From contig NZ_OZ075067.1 in assembly GCF_964186585.1 (NCBI RefSeq), positions 1,984,001 through 2,048,000 on the forward strand: a stretch of DNA of 64,000 nt, written 5' to 3'. The translations under genes were made by a program, and so were the position numbers. A model generated the notes under the pieces. That model did not search any database. It had not been told where the DNA came from and worked only from the letters and a program-made list of their open reading frames with translations. Position 1 is the stretch's first letter. Every line of letters begins with the position of its first letter. Positions 41,580 to 49,819 of the stretch are shown piece by piece. Origin of the DNA: Microbacterium sp. MM2322. GTDB taxonomy: Bacteria > Actinomycetota > Actinomycetes > Actinomycetales > Microbacteriaceae.

Positions 41580-42671
41580 ATGAGCCTGTACGAATCCGCC
41601 GTCTTCGGCGCCCTCGACCTGTCCAACCGCGTCGTCATGGCACCCCTCACCCGAACCCGCGCCACCGAGGACGGCGTGCCCACCGACGTCATGGTGGAGC
41701 ACTACCGTCAGCGGGCCGGTGTCGGCCTGATCGTGACCGAGGGCACCTGGCCCGTCGTCGCCGGCAAGTCCTACCCGGGTCAGCCCGGCATCGAGACCGA
41801 CGAGCAGGTCGCCGGGTGGCGTCGCGTCACCGACGCGGTCCACGCCGAGGGCGGCACGATCGTCATGCAGCTGATGCACGGTGGCCGCGTCTCACACCCG
41901 GAGATCTCCGGCGTCGACCTGGTCGTCGCCCCGAGCGCGATCGCCTCGCCCGGTCAGGGGCGGACGGCATCCAACGAGAAGGTCGACCTTCCCGTCCCGC
42001 ACGCCCTCACGACCGACGAGATCGGTGACGTCATCGAGGAGTTCGTGCGAGCCGCGCGGAACGCGATCGCCGCGGGTATGGACGGCGTCGAGGTCCACGG
42101 CGCGAACAGCTACCTCGTGCACCAGTTTCTCTCCCCCGAGTCGAACGTCCGCGACGACGTGTACGGCGGATCGCCCGAGAACCGCGCGCGCTTCGGCATC
42201 GAGGTGACCCGCGCGGTGGCCGAGGCCGTCGGGGCGGATCGCACCGGCATCCGGTTGTCGCCGCAGCATCAGATCCCGGGGGTTCTCGAGATGGACGATG
42301 CGGACGCTCGCGCGACCTACACGGCTCTCGCCGAGGGGCTCGCCCCGCTCGGGCTGGCGTTCATCGACATCCTGCACGCCGACCCGAAGAGCGACATCGT
42401 GCAGCACATCCGTCACACGGCGGGTGCGCCGACGATCCTCAACTCGGGCTTCGGCGTCGTCACGACGCGTGAAGAGGCCGAAGAACTCGTCCTCGAGGGC
42501 TGGGCGGATGCCGTCGCCGTCGGTCGCCCTGTGATCGCCAACCCCGACCTCCCGACCCGCTGGGAGCAGCGCGCCGAGCTGAACGAGCCCCGTCCGGAGT
42601 ACTTCTACGTGGGCGGCGCCGAGGGGTACACGGACTACCCGTCGCTGGCTGAGGTCCACTCGGAGCGCTGA
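41580..42671 (+). CDS. Old Yellow Enzyme-family ene-reductase
   Basis: 363 aa FMN-dependent NADH:flavin oxidoreductase/alkene reductase (NemA/OYE group). Signatures are MAPLTRTRATEDGVPTDVMVEHYRQRAG near the start, VMQLMHGGRVSHP, and EVHGANSYLVHQFLSPESNVRDDVYGGSPENRARF (FMN/substrate loop with the His/Asn pair at about residues 176-185), all canonical. It reduces activated C=C bonds or nitro compounds. ATG 41580 is the standard family start (MSLYES); an in-frame TTG 12 nt earlier is unlikely. Confidence 0.93.
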   Translation: MSLYESAVFGALDLSNRVVMAPLTRTRATEDGVPTDVMVEHYRQRAGVGLIVTEGTWPVVAGKSYPGQPGIETDEQVAGWRRVTDAVHAEGGTIVMQLMHGGRVSHPEISGVDLVVAPSAIASPGQGRTASNEKVDLPVPHALTTDEIGDVIEEFVRAARNAIAAGMDGVEVHGANSYLVHQFLSPESNVRDDVYGGSPENRARFGIEVTRAVAEAVGADRTGIRLSPQHQIPGVLEMDDADARATYTALAEGLAPLGLAFIDILHADPKSDIVQHIRHTAGAPTILNSGFGVVTTREEAEELVLEGWADAVAVGRPVIANPDLPTRWEQRAELNEPRPEYFYVGGAEGYTDYPSLAEVHSER

Positions 42672-42677
42672 ACCCGA

Positions 42678-42977
42678 TCAGTCGCCTGCGACGAAGTCGA
42701 ACTCCTGGAAGTCGCGGACCTCGTGGCTCCAGCGGCTCTCCACGAAGGCCACGTGGTCGGGGTGCGAGGAGTAGGCGTCGTAGGCGGCTTGATCGTCGAA
42801 CAGCATGGTGAACTGCCACCGCAGGTCGCTCTGCGGGCTGACCTGACGGTTGATGCGGAACTGCTGGACGCCGGGGATGGCCGTGAGCGACCGCTGCGCG
42901 TCCGTCAGAAAGGTCTTCTCCTCGGAGGATCCCTCGGCGTGGTGGAGGGCGAAGACGACGGTGTGCTGAATGGTCAT
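42678..42977 (-). CDS. Dabb-family (stress-responsive A/B barrel) protein
   Basis: 99 aa dimeric alpha-beta barrel. The N-terminal strand MTIQHTVVFALHHAEGS and the end LRWQFTMLFDDQAAYDAYSSHPDHVAFVESRWSHEVRDFQEFDFV fit the Dabb pattern, in which a histidine (in SHPDHVAFV) is conserved. Function ranges from stress proteins to small cyclases. TAGCCT lies 8 nt before the ATG on the minus strand. Confidence 0.88.
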   Translation of the reverse strand: MTIQHTVVFALHHAEGSSEEKTFLTDAQRSLTAIPGVQQFRINRQVSPQSDLRWQFTMLFDDQAAYDAYSSHPDHVAFVESRWSHEVRDFQEFDFVAGD

Positions 42978-43014
42978 GGTGACCAAGGCTAACCCCGGGT
43001 CCTGCCCCCGGCTC

Positions 43015-44031
43015 TCAGCCGGCGGTGATCTGGCGGCGGACCTCGTCGATCGTCGCGAGCACCGACACGACCTCGTCGTGCGGGTGCAGCGGCGACTCGA
43101 CGAGCCCCTCGGCGACGTACGACGCGAAGGCAGTCGCCTGGTAGCTGAGCCCGTCGTGCACCTGGGGCAGCGCGTCGTCGCGCCACTGCTCGGCATCCGC
43201 TCCGTCGACGCTGAGGCGGAGTCCGACGGGGCCGTAGAACGGGCTCAACACGTCGAGGCGACCACGTGACCCGAAGACGGATGCCTCGATCGGCGTGACG
43301 GCGCCGAAGGTCGTCGTGAGGGCGGCTTGAGCCCCGGCATCCGTCTTCAGCGCGATCGTCGCACTGTCGTCGACGCCGGTCGCAGCGAGGGTGCCGACGG
43401 CGCGGATCGTGGTGGGCGGGCCGATGATCGAGGAGGCGAACGCGGCGAGGTAGACGCCGAGGTCGAGCATCGCACCGCCGCCGAGCGTCGGGGCGAACAT
43501 GCGGCTCGTCGGATCGAAGGTGACCAGCGCGCCGAAGTCGGCCCGGACGAGATCGATGTCGCCCAGGATTCCCGCATCGAGGACCTGGCGGATGACGTCG
43601 GCCTGCGGCAGGTAGCGGGTCCACATCGCCTCGGCGACGAGGACGCCCGCGGCGCGCCCGGCGTCGAGGATCTCGCGCGCATCGGCGGCGTTCAGCGCGA
43701 TCGGCTTCTCGATGAGGACGTGCTTGCCGGCGGCGATCGCGGCGAGCGCCTGCTCGCGGTGGAGCGGATGCGGGGTGGCGACGTACACGACGTCGACCTC
43801 GGGGTCGTTCACGAGCGCGTCGACGGATGCGTGCACGCGCCCGATGCCGTGCGCACCGGCGAAGGCGCGAGTCTTCTCGGCATCGCGCGCCGTCACAGCG
43901 ACCGCCCGCTGCACCGTGTGCGCGTGGATGGCGTGGACGAACTGGTCCGCGATTCCCGTGCCGATGACGCCCCATCGGAGTGCGGGAACAGCGGCGGGAT
44001 CGATCAGGCGCGGCGCGGGAAGAAGAGGCAT
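43015..44031 (-). CDS. Gfo/Idh/MocA-family oxidoreductase
   Basis: 338 aa. The N-terminal NAD(P) fold shows RWGVIGTGIADQFVHAI (about residues 18-34), VDVVYVATPHPLHREQALAAIAAGKHVLIEKPIALNAADA with the signature EKP, and a C-terminal beta-sheet substrate domain. The closest subgroup is trans-1,2-dihydrobenzene-1,2-diol dehydrogenase/sugar dehydrogenase-like. The ATG is preceded by CAGGAT 6 nt upstream. Substrate unknown. Confidence 0.92.
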   Translation of the reverse strand: MPLLPAPRLIDPAAVPALRWGVIGTGIADQFVHAIHAHTVQRAVAVTARDAEKTRAFAGAHGIGRVHASVDALVNDPEVDVVYVATPHPLHREQALAAIAAGKHVLIEKPIALNAADAREILDAGRAAGVLVAEAMWTRYLPQADVIRQVLDAGILGDIDLVRADFGALVTFDPTSRMFAPTLGGGAMLDLGVYLAAFASSIIGPPTTIRAVGTLAATGVDDSATIALKTDAGAQAALTTTFGAVTPIEASVFGSRGRLDVLSPFYGPVGLRLSVDGADAEQWRDDALPQVHDGLSYQATAFASYVAEGLVESPLHPHDEVVSVLATIDEVRRQITAG

Positions 44032-44057
44032 CCCGCCATCCTGTCGCATGGCCGCGA

Positions 44058-46403
44058 TTACCGCGGCTTCAGCAGCCCGGCCGCGTCCAGCGCCTGCCGC
44101 AGCGCGGGCGCGATGTGCTCGGCGAACTCGACCGTGAGGTGCGTCTGGTCGTACTTCGTCGGGAGCGTTCCGGCGAAGGGCGGGCAGACTCCGTCGACAC
44201 AGGTGAACGGGAGGGACGACAAGGCGTGGTCGCCCTTCTCGGCCGCGGCCTTCTCGGACAACGCCTCCATCGTCCGCCAGGTGCCGTCGACCGCGCTGTC
44301 GCAGGACCTCGGCGACGAACTCGGCGTGTAGCAGGCGGCAAGGCTCACGCCCTGCGGCGGCGGGGCGAGGTGCAGCATCCGCTCCCCCATGCCGTACGAC
44401 TCCGCTTCCCGCCGCTGGGCCGCGATGAGGGCGTCGGCCGACAGGTCGGTGCCGTCGACCGCGCGGCCGAGGGTGAACGCGTTCGACATCACGACGAGGT
44501 CCGGCTTGTCGGCCAGGATCGCGGCGCGCACGGCGGCCTTCCGCGCCTGACACCCCGCCATGACCTGAGGGTCGTCGTTCTCGACGAGGACGTCGGTGAA
44601 GCGGCATCCGTACATCCCCATCGCGGACACGCGGATGCCGCCGGCGCTGTCGTCGGCGATGCGCCGGAACGCAGGCGCGTAGGCCATCGCGGTCGAGTCC
44701 CCGACGAGCCAGATGTGCACCGGCGCGTCGCCGCTCCCCCACCCGCACGCCGCCGTCGCCCCCGGTGAGAAGCAATCGTGCGCCGGGTTCACCCCCGACG
44801 ACGCCGCCATCACCCGGTCGAGCGACGGACTGAGATCGGGCCAGGCGTCGGCCGTGACGGCCGCGGCCAGCTCGGCCCGCAGGTCTGCGGTCGGGTCGCC
44901 CGAGACCGGTGGCGCGGATGCCGCCGGTCCCAACTCCGGCAGCGAGATCCGCGGTCCGTGCCACGACCCGGTCGCCCAGAGCGCACCGACGAGCGCGAAG
45001 ATGACGAGCCCGGCCGTGGCGAGGAACACCTGCGCGGCGAAGCGCCCACGCCACGCGGCCATGCGGTTCCCCGTCCCGGCGGCGGGTACCGGATCGGGAT
45101 CGGGTGCCGCCTCACTGGGGGCGGGTACCTCGGCTGCGAGCTCACGGAGCACCGGGGGCGCGGGCGCGCTGGGCCGCGCCATCCCGGGGTAGTAGCGCGT
45201 CCCAGGCGTCCACCCGGCGGGTCGGGTCGTCGCGACCGACGGCCGCGCGGCGATCGACGCGGCCGAAGGTTCCGGCACGGGGTCCGGCACTGGCACCGCG
45301 ATCGCCGGCGCTCCGCTGCGGCGCGGCATCCCTCCGAGAAACGGCGCGTAGCGGAGCGGCTGCTCGACGATCAGGTAGGACGCGACGCCGAGCACGAGCG
45401 ACGCACCCAGCACGATCCAGAGCCGACTCGGCTCCGCCGGCAGCAGCGTCTGCGCGAAGACCACGACCGGGAAGTGCCAGAGGTACAGCGAATACGACGC
45501 GTCGCCGACGAACACCGTGGCCGAGTTCGTCAGCGGGAAGAGGGCACGGTGGCGCGGGTCGCCGCCGACACCGCCGGCAAGGACGAGAGCGGTCGCTGCG
45601 ACGGGCGCAGCTGCCCACGGCGCGGGGAAGCCTCCCGCGGTCGGGTCGATCATCACGAGCGATGCGGCGATCCCCCCGACACCTGCCCACTGCATCGCGA
45701 CGCCGACCGGACGAGGGATGCCGCGGAGCACCGGCACGAGCCCGGCGACAACGGCACCTGCGGCCAGTTCCCATGCGCGCGTGAGCGTCGAGAAGTACGC
45801 GATGGTGGGCTGCGTGTGCGTCTGCACGAGCGCCCACGCGAAGGACCCGGCGACGATCGCAGCCGCCACGATGACGACGAGGCGCCCCACGCGCCGGCGC
45901 CCGACCGCGGCGACTCCGAGGAGGAGCGCCGCCGGCCAGACGAGGTAGAACTGCTCCTCGATCGACAACGACCAGAAGTGCTGCAGTGGCGAGACCGCGC
46001 CGGTGTCGGCGAAGTAGTCGGTGCCCTGAGCCGCGAAGTTCCAGTTCGAGGCGAAGACGGCCGCCCAGGCGGCATCCCACAGCGTCTGCTCGCCGCGGAC
46101 ACGGTTGAACACAAACCAGCCCGCCGCCCCGACGGCGATCAGGACGACAAGCGCCGCGGGCAGCAGGCGGCGCGCGCGACGCGCGTAGAACCGGACGAGC
46201 GAGACGCGTCCGCTCTCGCGCGCCTCGCGCAGCAGCATCCCTGTGATGAGGAAGCCCGACACGACGAAGAACACATCGACACCCAGCGCGCCGCCCGTGG
46301 GCCACCCCGCGGCATGCGCGCCGATCACCGCGACGACGGCGAGGGCGCGGAGGCCCTGGATGTCGCGGCGCGGTGCGAGGGGGGTGGGAACGTCGGAGTG
46401 CAT
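44058..46403 (-). CDS. OafA-type acyltransferase with C-terminal SGNH domain
   Basis: 781 aa. The membrane acyltransferase-3 domain (about residues 12-360, with IQGLRALAVVAVIGAHA, GVDVFFVVSGFLITGMLL and FWSLSIEEQFYLVWP) is joined by a Pro/Ala-rich linker and one further helix (about 455-475) to a periplasmic SGNH-like esterase domain. That domain has the GDS block VWLVGDSTAMAYAP-like (read as IWLVGDSTAMAYAP) and a late DQTHLT with the catalytic Asp/His. Such fusions O-acetylate cell-wall polymers or surface polysaccharides. Confidence 0.93.
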   Translation of the reverse strand: MHSDVPTPLAPRRDIQGLRALAVVAVIGAHAAGWPTGGALGVDVFFVVSGFLITGMLLREARESGRVSLVRFYARRARRLLPAALVVLIAVGAAGWFVFNRVRGEQTLWDAAWAAVFASNWNFAAQGTDYFADTGAVSPLQHFWSLSIEEQFYLVWPAALLLGVAAVGRRRVGRLVVIVAAAIVAGSFAWALVQTHTQPTIAYFSTLTRAWELAAGAVVAGLVPVLRGIPRPVGVAMQWAGVGGIAASLVMIDPTAGGFPAPWAAAPVAATALVLAGGVGGDPRHRALFPLTNSATVFVGDASYSLYLWHFPVVVFAQTLLPAEPSRLWIVLGASLVLGVASYLIVEQPLRYAPFLGGMPRRSGAPAIAVPVPDPVPEPSAASIAARPSVATTRPAGWTPGTRYYPGMARPSAPAPPVLRELAAEVPAPSEAAPDPDPVPAAGTGNRMAAWRGRFAAQVFLATAGLVIFALVGALWATGSWHGPRISLPELGPAASAPPVSGDPTADLRAELAAAVTADAWPDLSPSLDRVMAASSGVNPAHDCFSPGATAACGWGSGDAPVHIWLVGDSTAMAYAPAFRRIADDSAGGIRVSAMGMYGCRFTDVLVENDDPQVMAGCQARKAAVRAAILADKPDLVVMSNAFTLGRAVDGTDLSADALIAAQRREAESYGMGERMLHLAPPPQGVSLAACYTPSSSPRSCDSAVDGTWRTMEALSEKAAAEKGDHALSSLPFTCVDGVCPPFAGTLPTKYDQTHLTVEFAEHIAPALRQALDAAGLLKPR

Positions 46404-46457
46404 TTCGAGAGCCGACGGAGAGTCTATGGGATCGGTCCCACGCCTCTCGCCGGCAGG

Positions 46458-47258
46458 TCAGTCCGCCTCGACGATGACGTCGTCTCCCACACGGATGACG
46501 CCGCCGCCGTCGGCTGGCAGGAGCAGGATGCCGAGGGTCGGCTCGTCGTGTCCGGACTCGGCCGTGAGCACCCGCAGCAGGCGGGCGTCCCGCTGACCCG
46601 TGTCGGGGTTCGCGGCGATGGCGGCGCACCGGCCGATCGGCCGCTGCACGTCGAACGCCACCTCTCCGATGCGGACGCGCCCCGTCCAGTCGAGCTCCGC
46701 CCAGGGCGCGACGCCCGAGACGACGATGTTCGACCGGAACCGCCGGTCGTCGACGGGGGCAGGCGTGACGGCGGCGACCGCGGCGACGGAGGCAGCGGCG
46801 TGCAGCGACACGTACCCGCGGGCACGGTCCTGGAATCGGGCTGAGCGACCGTCGCCGACGAGCCGCAGCGGAAGGACGCCGTCTCGCTGCAGGAGCCGCG
46901 CGTCGGAGGACTGCTCGAGGAAGGCGGTGATGGCCACCTCGAGTTCACGCCGCCCCGGCTCGTCGAGACCCGCCTCGGCCAGCAGCCGGTCGCCCTCGCT
47001 CATGCGGACGAGCCCGGTCTGCGGGTCGAAAGCGACGCGCACGCGCGCGATCGAGGGGAAGTCCATGAGCGCGAGGCCGCGGCTCTTCGGCCATGACTCG
47101 AGGCCGTCGGCGTCCTCGGGTTCCGTCGCGTCCGCGAATCGGAACGCGAGGACGCGGTCGCCCGCGATCCGGCCGTCGTCTTGGACGACGAGCTCCGAGC
47201 GAGGCTCGGGAGTGAATCCCTTGATCGGGTAGCGGAAAAGCTCCGAGACGGCGGCCAT
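46458..47258 (-). CDS. MOSC-domain protein (MOSC N-terminal beta barrel type)
   Basis: 266 aa. The N-terminal barrel begins MAAVSELFRYPIKGFTPEPRSELVVQDDGRIAGDR, matching MOSC_N. The C-terminal MOSC domain includes VSLHAAASVAAV, RFRSNIVVSG and the end PIGRCAAIAANPDTGQRD, which holds the conserved cysteine (C in GRC) that binds the molybdenum-cofactor sulfur in relatives such as YcbX/mARC. It could reduce N-hydroxylated compounds or mobilise sulfur. CAGGCT lies 6 nt before ATG 47258. Confidence 0.88.
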   Translation of the reverse strand: MAAVSELFRYPIKGFTPEPRSELVVQDDGRIAGDRVLAFRFADATEPEDADGLESWPKSRGLALMDFPSIARVRVAFDPQTGLVRMSEGDRLLAEAGLDEPGRRELEVAITAFLEQSSDARLLQRDGVLPLRLVGDGRSARFQDRARGYVSLHAAASVAAVAAVTPAPVDDRRFRSNIVVSGVAPWAELDWTGRVRIGEVAFDVQRPIGRCAAIAANPDTGQRDARLLRVLTAESGHDEPTLGILLLPADGGGVIRVGDDVIVEAD

Positions 47259-47294
47259 CGCTCTAGCCTGCACCACGGAGAGGGATGCCGCCGG

Positions 47295-47459
47295 TCAGAC
47301 CTTCTTCTTGGCGGCGCTCCGCCGGACAAGACCGAACACGACCGTGCCGACGAAGAGCACGATGCCGATGAGGCCCAGCCAGAAGAGACCCTCGAACGCG
47401 AAACCGACGATCGACAGCACCACCCAGATGACGAGCAAAATGATGAGAACTGTCCACAT
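47295..47459 (-). CDS. Small conserved hydrophobic protein
   Basis: 54 aa: MWTVLIILLVIWVVLSIVG is one helix, a short FEGLFW turn follows, and a second helix precedes the basic tail RRSAAKKKV. Homologous short proteins occur widely in Actinobacteria without known function. TAGGGT on the minus strand (47467-47472) ends 7 nt before the ATG, so it has its own leaderless promoter, which supports a real gene. Confidence 0.78.
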   Translation of the reverse strand: MWTVLIILLVIWVVLSIVGFAFEGLFWLGLIGIVLFVGTVVFGLVRRSAAKKKV

Positions 47460-47498
47460 AGGCCTCACCCTACGCGGGATCGGGTGGAGTACATACCG

Positions 47499-47825
47499 TC
47501 ACGCCTGACGGTAGTGGCGGACCCGCTCGTCGCGTTCGAGGAGGAACTCGTCGTCCTCTGGGTAGAACACCGCTCGCTCGATGTCGTCGCCGGCGAACGC
47601 GGTGATGGCCTCGAGGCTCTCCCACCTAGACACCGTCGTGATCTCGGTGCGACCCTCGCCAAGGTCGCGGGTGAGCAGCCACGCGTCGAGGTTGCCGGGC
47701 GTCGCCCGATAGGCGCTCATCCCGGTGCGCTCGACGTAGTCGGCGTACCGGTCGCGGTCCTCTGTGCGGACCACGCCCGACCACATGCGGACGACCTGCG
47801 GGCTCTGCGGGGTGAAAGACGTCAC
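47499..47825 (-). CDS. Antibiotic biosynthesis monooxygenase (ABM)-like protein
   Basis: 108 aa ferredoxin-like alpha+beta barrel. VVRMWSGVVRTEDRDRYADYVERTGMSAYRATPGN followed by TEITTVSRWESLEAITAFAGDDIERAVFYPEDDEFL fits the ABM fold used by monooxygenases and small-molecule-binding proteins. The GTG start (47825) lies inside the right arm of a long hairpin, with CAGGGT 6 nt upstream. Catalytic activity cannot be inferred. Confidence 0.85.
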   Translation of the reverse strand: MTSFTPQSPQVVRMWSGVVRTEDRDRYADYVERTGMSAYRATPGNLDAWLLTRDLGEGRTEITTVSRWESLEAITAFAGDDIERAVFYPEDDEFLLERDERVRHYRQA

Positions 47826-47857
47826 CCGCCCACCCTGGCAGAGGGTGGACGGGTGAC
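47821..47857 (-). terminator. Hairpin between aldo/keto reductase and ABM genes
   Basis: A 16-bp stem with one mismatch (47821-47836 and 47842-47857) encloses the loop GGCAG. It follows the aldo/keto reductase stop by 17 bp and so can act as its terminator. It also covers the start codon of the ABM gene, so read-through mRNA would hide that start. Confidence 0.6.
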
Positions 47858-47874
47858 GCGAGGGATGCCGCGGC

Positions 47875-48744
47875 TCAGCTGCCGAGCGTCGACAGCTCCG
47901 CGAACTCGGCGTCTGTGAGCTCGATGGTCGCGCCCTGGAGGTTGTCCTCGAGGTGGGCGACGCTGGAGGTACCGGGGATCGGGAGCATGACCGGCGAGCG
48001 CTTCAGCAGCCACGCGAGGGCGATCTGCGCGGGCGTCGCGTTCTTGCGCTCGGCGATATCGGTGAGGGGCGAGTCGGCGCCGGTGAGCCCACCGGTCGCG
48101 AGCGGGAACCACGGAATGAAGCCGATGCCCTGCTCCTCCGACCAGTCGAGGAGGGCCTCGGCGTCGCGGTGCTGCAGGTTGTAGAGGTTCTGCACCGTGA
48201 CGATCTCCGCGATCTCCTGGGCGGCCTTGACCTCGTCGATCGAGACCTCGGAGAGGCCGATGTAGCGGATCTTGCCCTCCTCCTGCAGCGCCTTCAGCTC
48301 GCCGACCTGGTCCGCGAGGGGGACCTTCGGGTCGATGCGGTGCAGCTGGAACAGGTCGATGCGCTCGAGGCCGAGGCGCCGAAGGCTCATCTCCGCCCCC
48401 TGACGCAGGAACTCGGGGCGGCCGAGCGGCGGCCAGACGTTCGGGCCGGTGCGGGTCAGACCCGACTTGGTCGCGATGAGGACGTCATCGGCGTAGGGAT
48501 GCAGCGCCTCCTTGAGGAGCTCCTCGGCGACGTAGGGGCCGTAGGACTCGGCGGTGTCGAAGAAGTTGACGCCGAGCTCGACACTGCGACGGAGGACGCG
48601 GATCGCCTCGTCGTGGTCCTTCGGCGGACCCCAAACGCCGGGGCCGGTGAGCTGCATCGTGCCGTAGCCGAGGCGGTTGACCTCGAGGTCTCCGCCGATG
48701 CGGAACGTGCCGGACGACTGTGCAGGCTTCGTGTTGTTCGTCAT
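47875..48744 (-). CDS. Aldo/keto reductase
   Basis: 289 aa TIM-barrel NADPH-dependent reductase. The catalytic tetrad is visible: Asp in NFFDTAESYG, Tyr four residues on, Lys in IATKSG and His in IDLFQLHRID. The family's C-terminal cofactor segment LLKRSPVMLPIPGTSSVAHLEDNL is intact. The group resembles pyridoxal/aldehyde reductases of the AKR11/13 type. ATG 48744 (MTNNTK) is preferred over an in-frame ATG at 48777. No strong ribosome binding site is visible. Confidence 0.92.
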   Translation of the reverse strand: MTNNTKPAQSSGTFRIGGDLEVNRLGYGTMQLTGPGVWGPPKDHDEAIRVLRRSVELGVNFFDTAESYGPYVAEELLKEALHPYADDVLIATKSGLTRTGPNVWPPLGRPEFLRQGAEMSLRRLGLERIDLFQLHRIDPKVPLADQVGELKALQEEGKIRYIGLSEVSIDEVKAAQEIAEIVTVQNLYNLQHRDAEALLDWSEEQGIGFIPWFPLATGGLTGADSPLTDIAERKNATPAQIALAWLLKRSPVMLPIPGTSSVAHLEDNLQGATIELTDAEFAELSTLGS

Positions 48745-48786
48745 GGGGAGTTGCAGCGCGCGGGCGCGCCGGAACATTCCCGACCG

Positions 48787-49419
48787 TCAGCTTTTCGCGC
48801 CGGTGAGGGCGAGCGCCCCGCCGAGGCCGATCATGAGGAATCCGCCCGCGCCGGACAGCGTTGCGAGGCGCTGCGGCGAGCGGCCGAACCAGGTGCGCGC
48901 GGTGCCGGCGGCGACGGCCCACGTGCTGTCGCAGATGAGGGCGATCGCCTGGAAGACGAGGCCGAGGAACAACAGCTGCGCCCAGATCGGCCCGGCGTCC
49001 CGGGCGACGAACTGCGGGAGCACGGCGACGAAGAAGGCGATGGTCTTCGGGTTGGTGATCCCGACGATGAACCCCTGTCGCAGCAGGGTGGTGACGGATG
49101 CCGGGGCTCCCCCGCCCCGGTCGGCGCGACGCTTCCGGTGCCGGATCGCCTGCACGCCCAGGTAGACGAGGTAGATCGCGCCCACGATCTTGATGGCCGT
49201 GAACGCGACGACCGAGGAGGCGACGATGGCGCCGACGCCGAAGGCCACCAGGATGAGCGCGGGGATGTTGCCGAGGGAGTTCCCGAGCACGCTGAGGACG
49301 CCGGCCCGGCGGCCGAGCGCGATGGACCGACCGATGACGAAGAGGACGCCGGGGCCGGGGATGACGATGATCACGATCGACGCCAACGCGAAGGCGATGA
49401 GGTTCTCGATCGGGATCAT
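48787..49419 (-). CDS. LysE/RhtB-family amino acid exporter
   Basis: 210 aa with six helices. The signature near the start, VIIVIPGPGVLFVIGRSIALGRRAGVLSVLGNSLGN (about residues 16-50), and FIVGITNPKTIAFFVAVLPQFV are diagnostic of the RhtB branch. It is a second LysE-superfamily exporter, unrelated in position to lysE at 26830. Its substrates are probably homoserine, threonine or other neutral compounds. TAACGT ends 6 nt before the ATG (49426-49431, minus). Confidence 0.92.
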   Translation of the reverse strand: MIPIENLIAFALASIVIIVIPGPGVLFVIGRSIALGRRAGVLSVLGNSLGNIPALILVAFGVGAIVASSVVAFTAIKIVGAIYLVYLGVQAIRHRKRRADRGGGAPASVTTLLRQGFIVGITNPKTIAFFVAVLPQFVARDAGPIWAQLLFLGLVFQAIALICDSTWAVAAGTARTWFGRSPQRLATLSGAGGFLMIGLGGALALTGAKS

Positions 49420-49471
49420 GAGGGAACGTTATCGCGCCCCGGCATCCGCTCCGATCTGCGACCATCGAGGT

Positions 49472-49768
49472 ATGCACTCCATCACGACGGCGCAGCTGGC
49501 CGAGGCCTCCCCCGCGAACATCATCGACGTGCGCGAACCCGACGAGTTCGCGGCGGGTCACGTGCCCGGCGCGCGCAACATCCCCCTCTCGACGGTGCCC
49601 GACCACGTCGACGAGCTGCGCGAGCTCGAGGACCTGCACCTGATCTGCCAGGCCGGCGGACGCAGCGCGCGTGCGGCCGCGTTCCTCGAGCACCACGGTC
49701 TCGAGACGACGAACGTCGACGGCGGCACCGGGTCCTGGATCGCGGAGGGTCGCGCGGTCGAGCACTGA
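49472..49768 (+). CDS. Rhodanese-like single-domain protein
   Basis: 98 aa. NIIDVREPDEFAAGHVPGARNIPL is the rhodanese strand/loop, and LICQAGGRSARAA supplies the active-site Cys (about residue 59) with the CxxxxxR loop. It is a likely sulfurtransferase or persulfide carrier. A short distance separates it from the ketosynthase gene, but that gene has its own promoter element, so co-transcription is doubtful. Confidence 0.92.
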   Translation: MHSITTAQLAEASPANIIDVREPDEFAAGHVPGARNIPLSTVPDHVDELRELEDLHLICQAGGRSARAAAFLEHHGLETTNVDGGTGSWIAEGRAVEH

Positions 49769-49797
49769 CCCGGGGATAACACTCCGAGCCGTTCGCC

Positions 49798-49815
49798 CCG
49801 ACCCCCTAGGGTCGG
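49798..49815. promoter_or_regulatory. Inverted repeat over the -10 of the ketosynthase operon
   Basis: Arms CCGACCC (49798-49804) and GGGTCGG (49809-49815) flank CCTA. The repeat contains the predicted -10 TAGGGT (49807-49812), which ends 7 nt before ATG 49820. Its position is that of an operator, but no regulator gene lies beside it. Confidence 0.35.
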
Positions 49816-49819
49816 ACCC

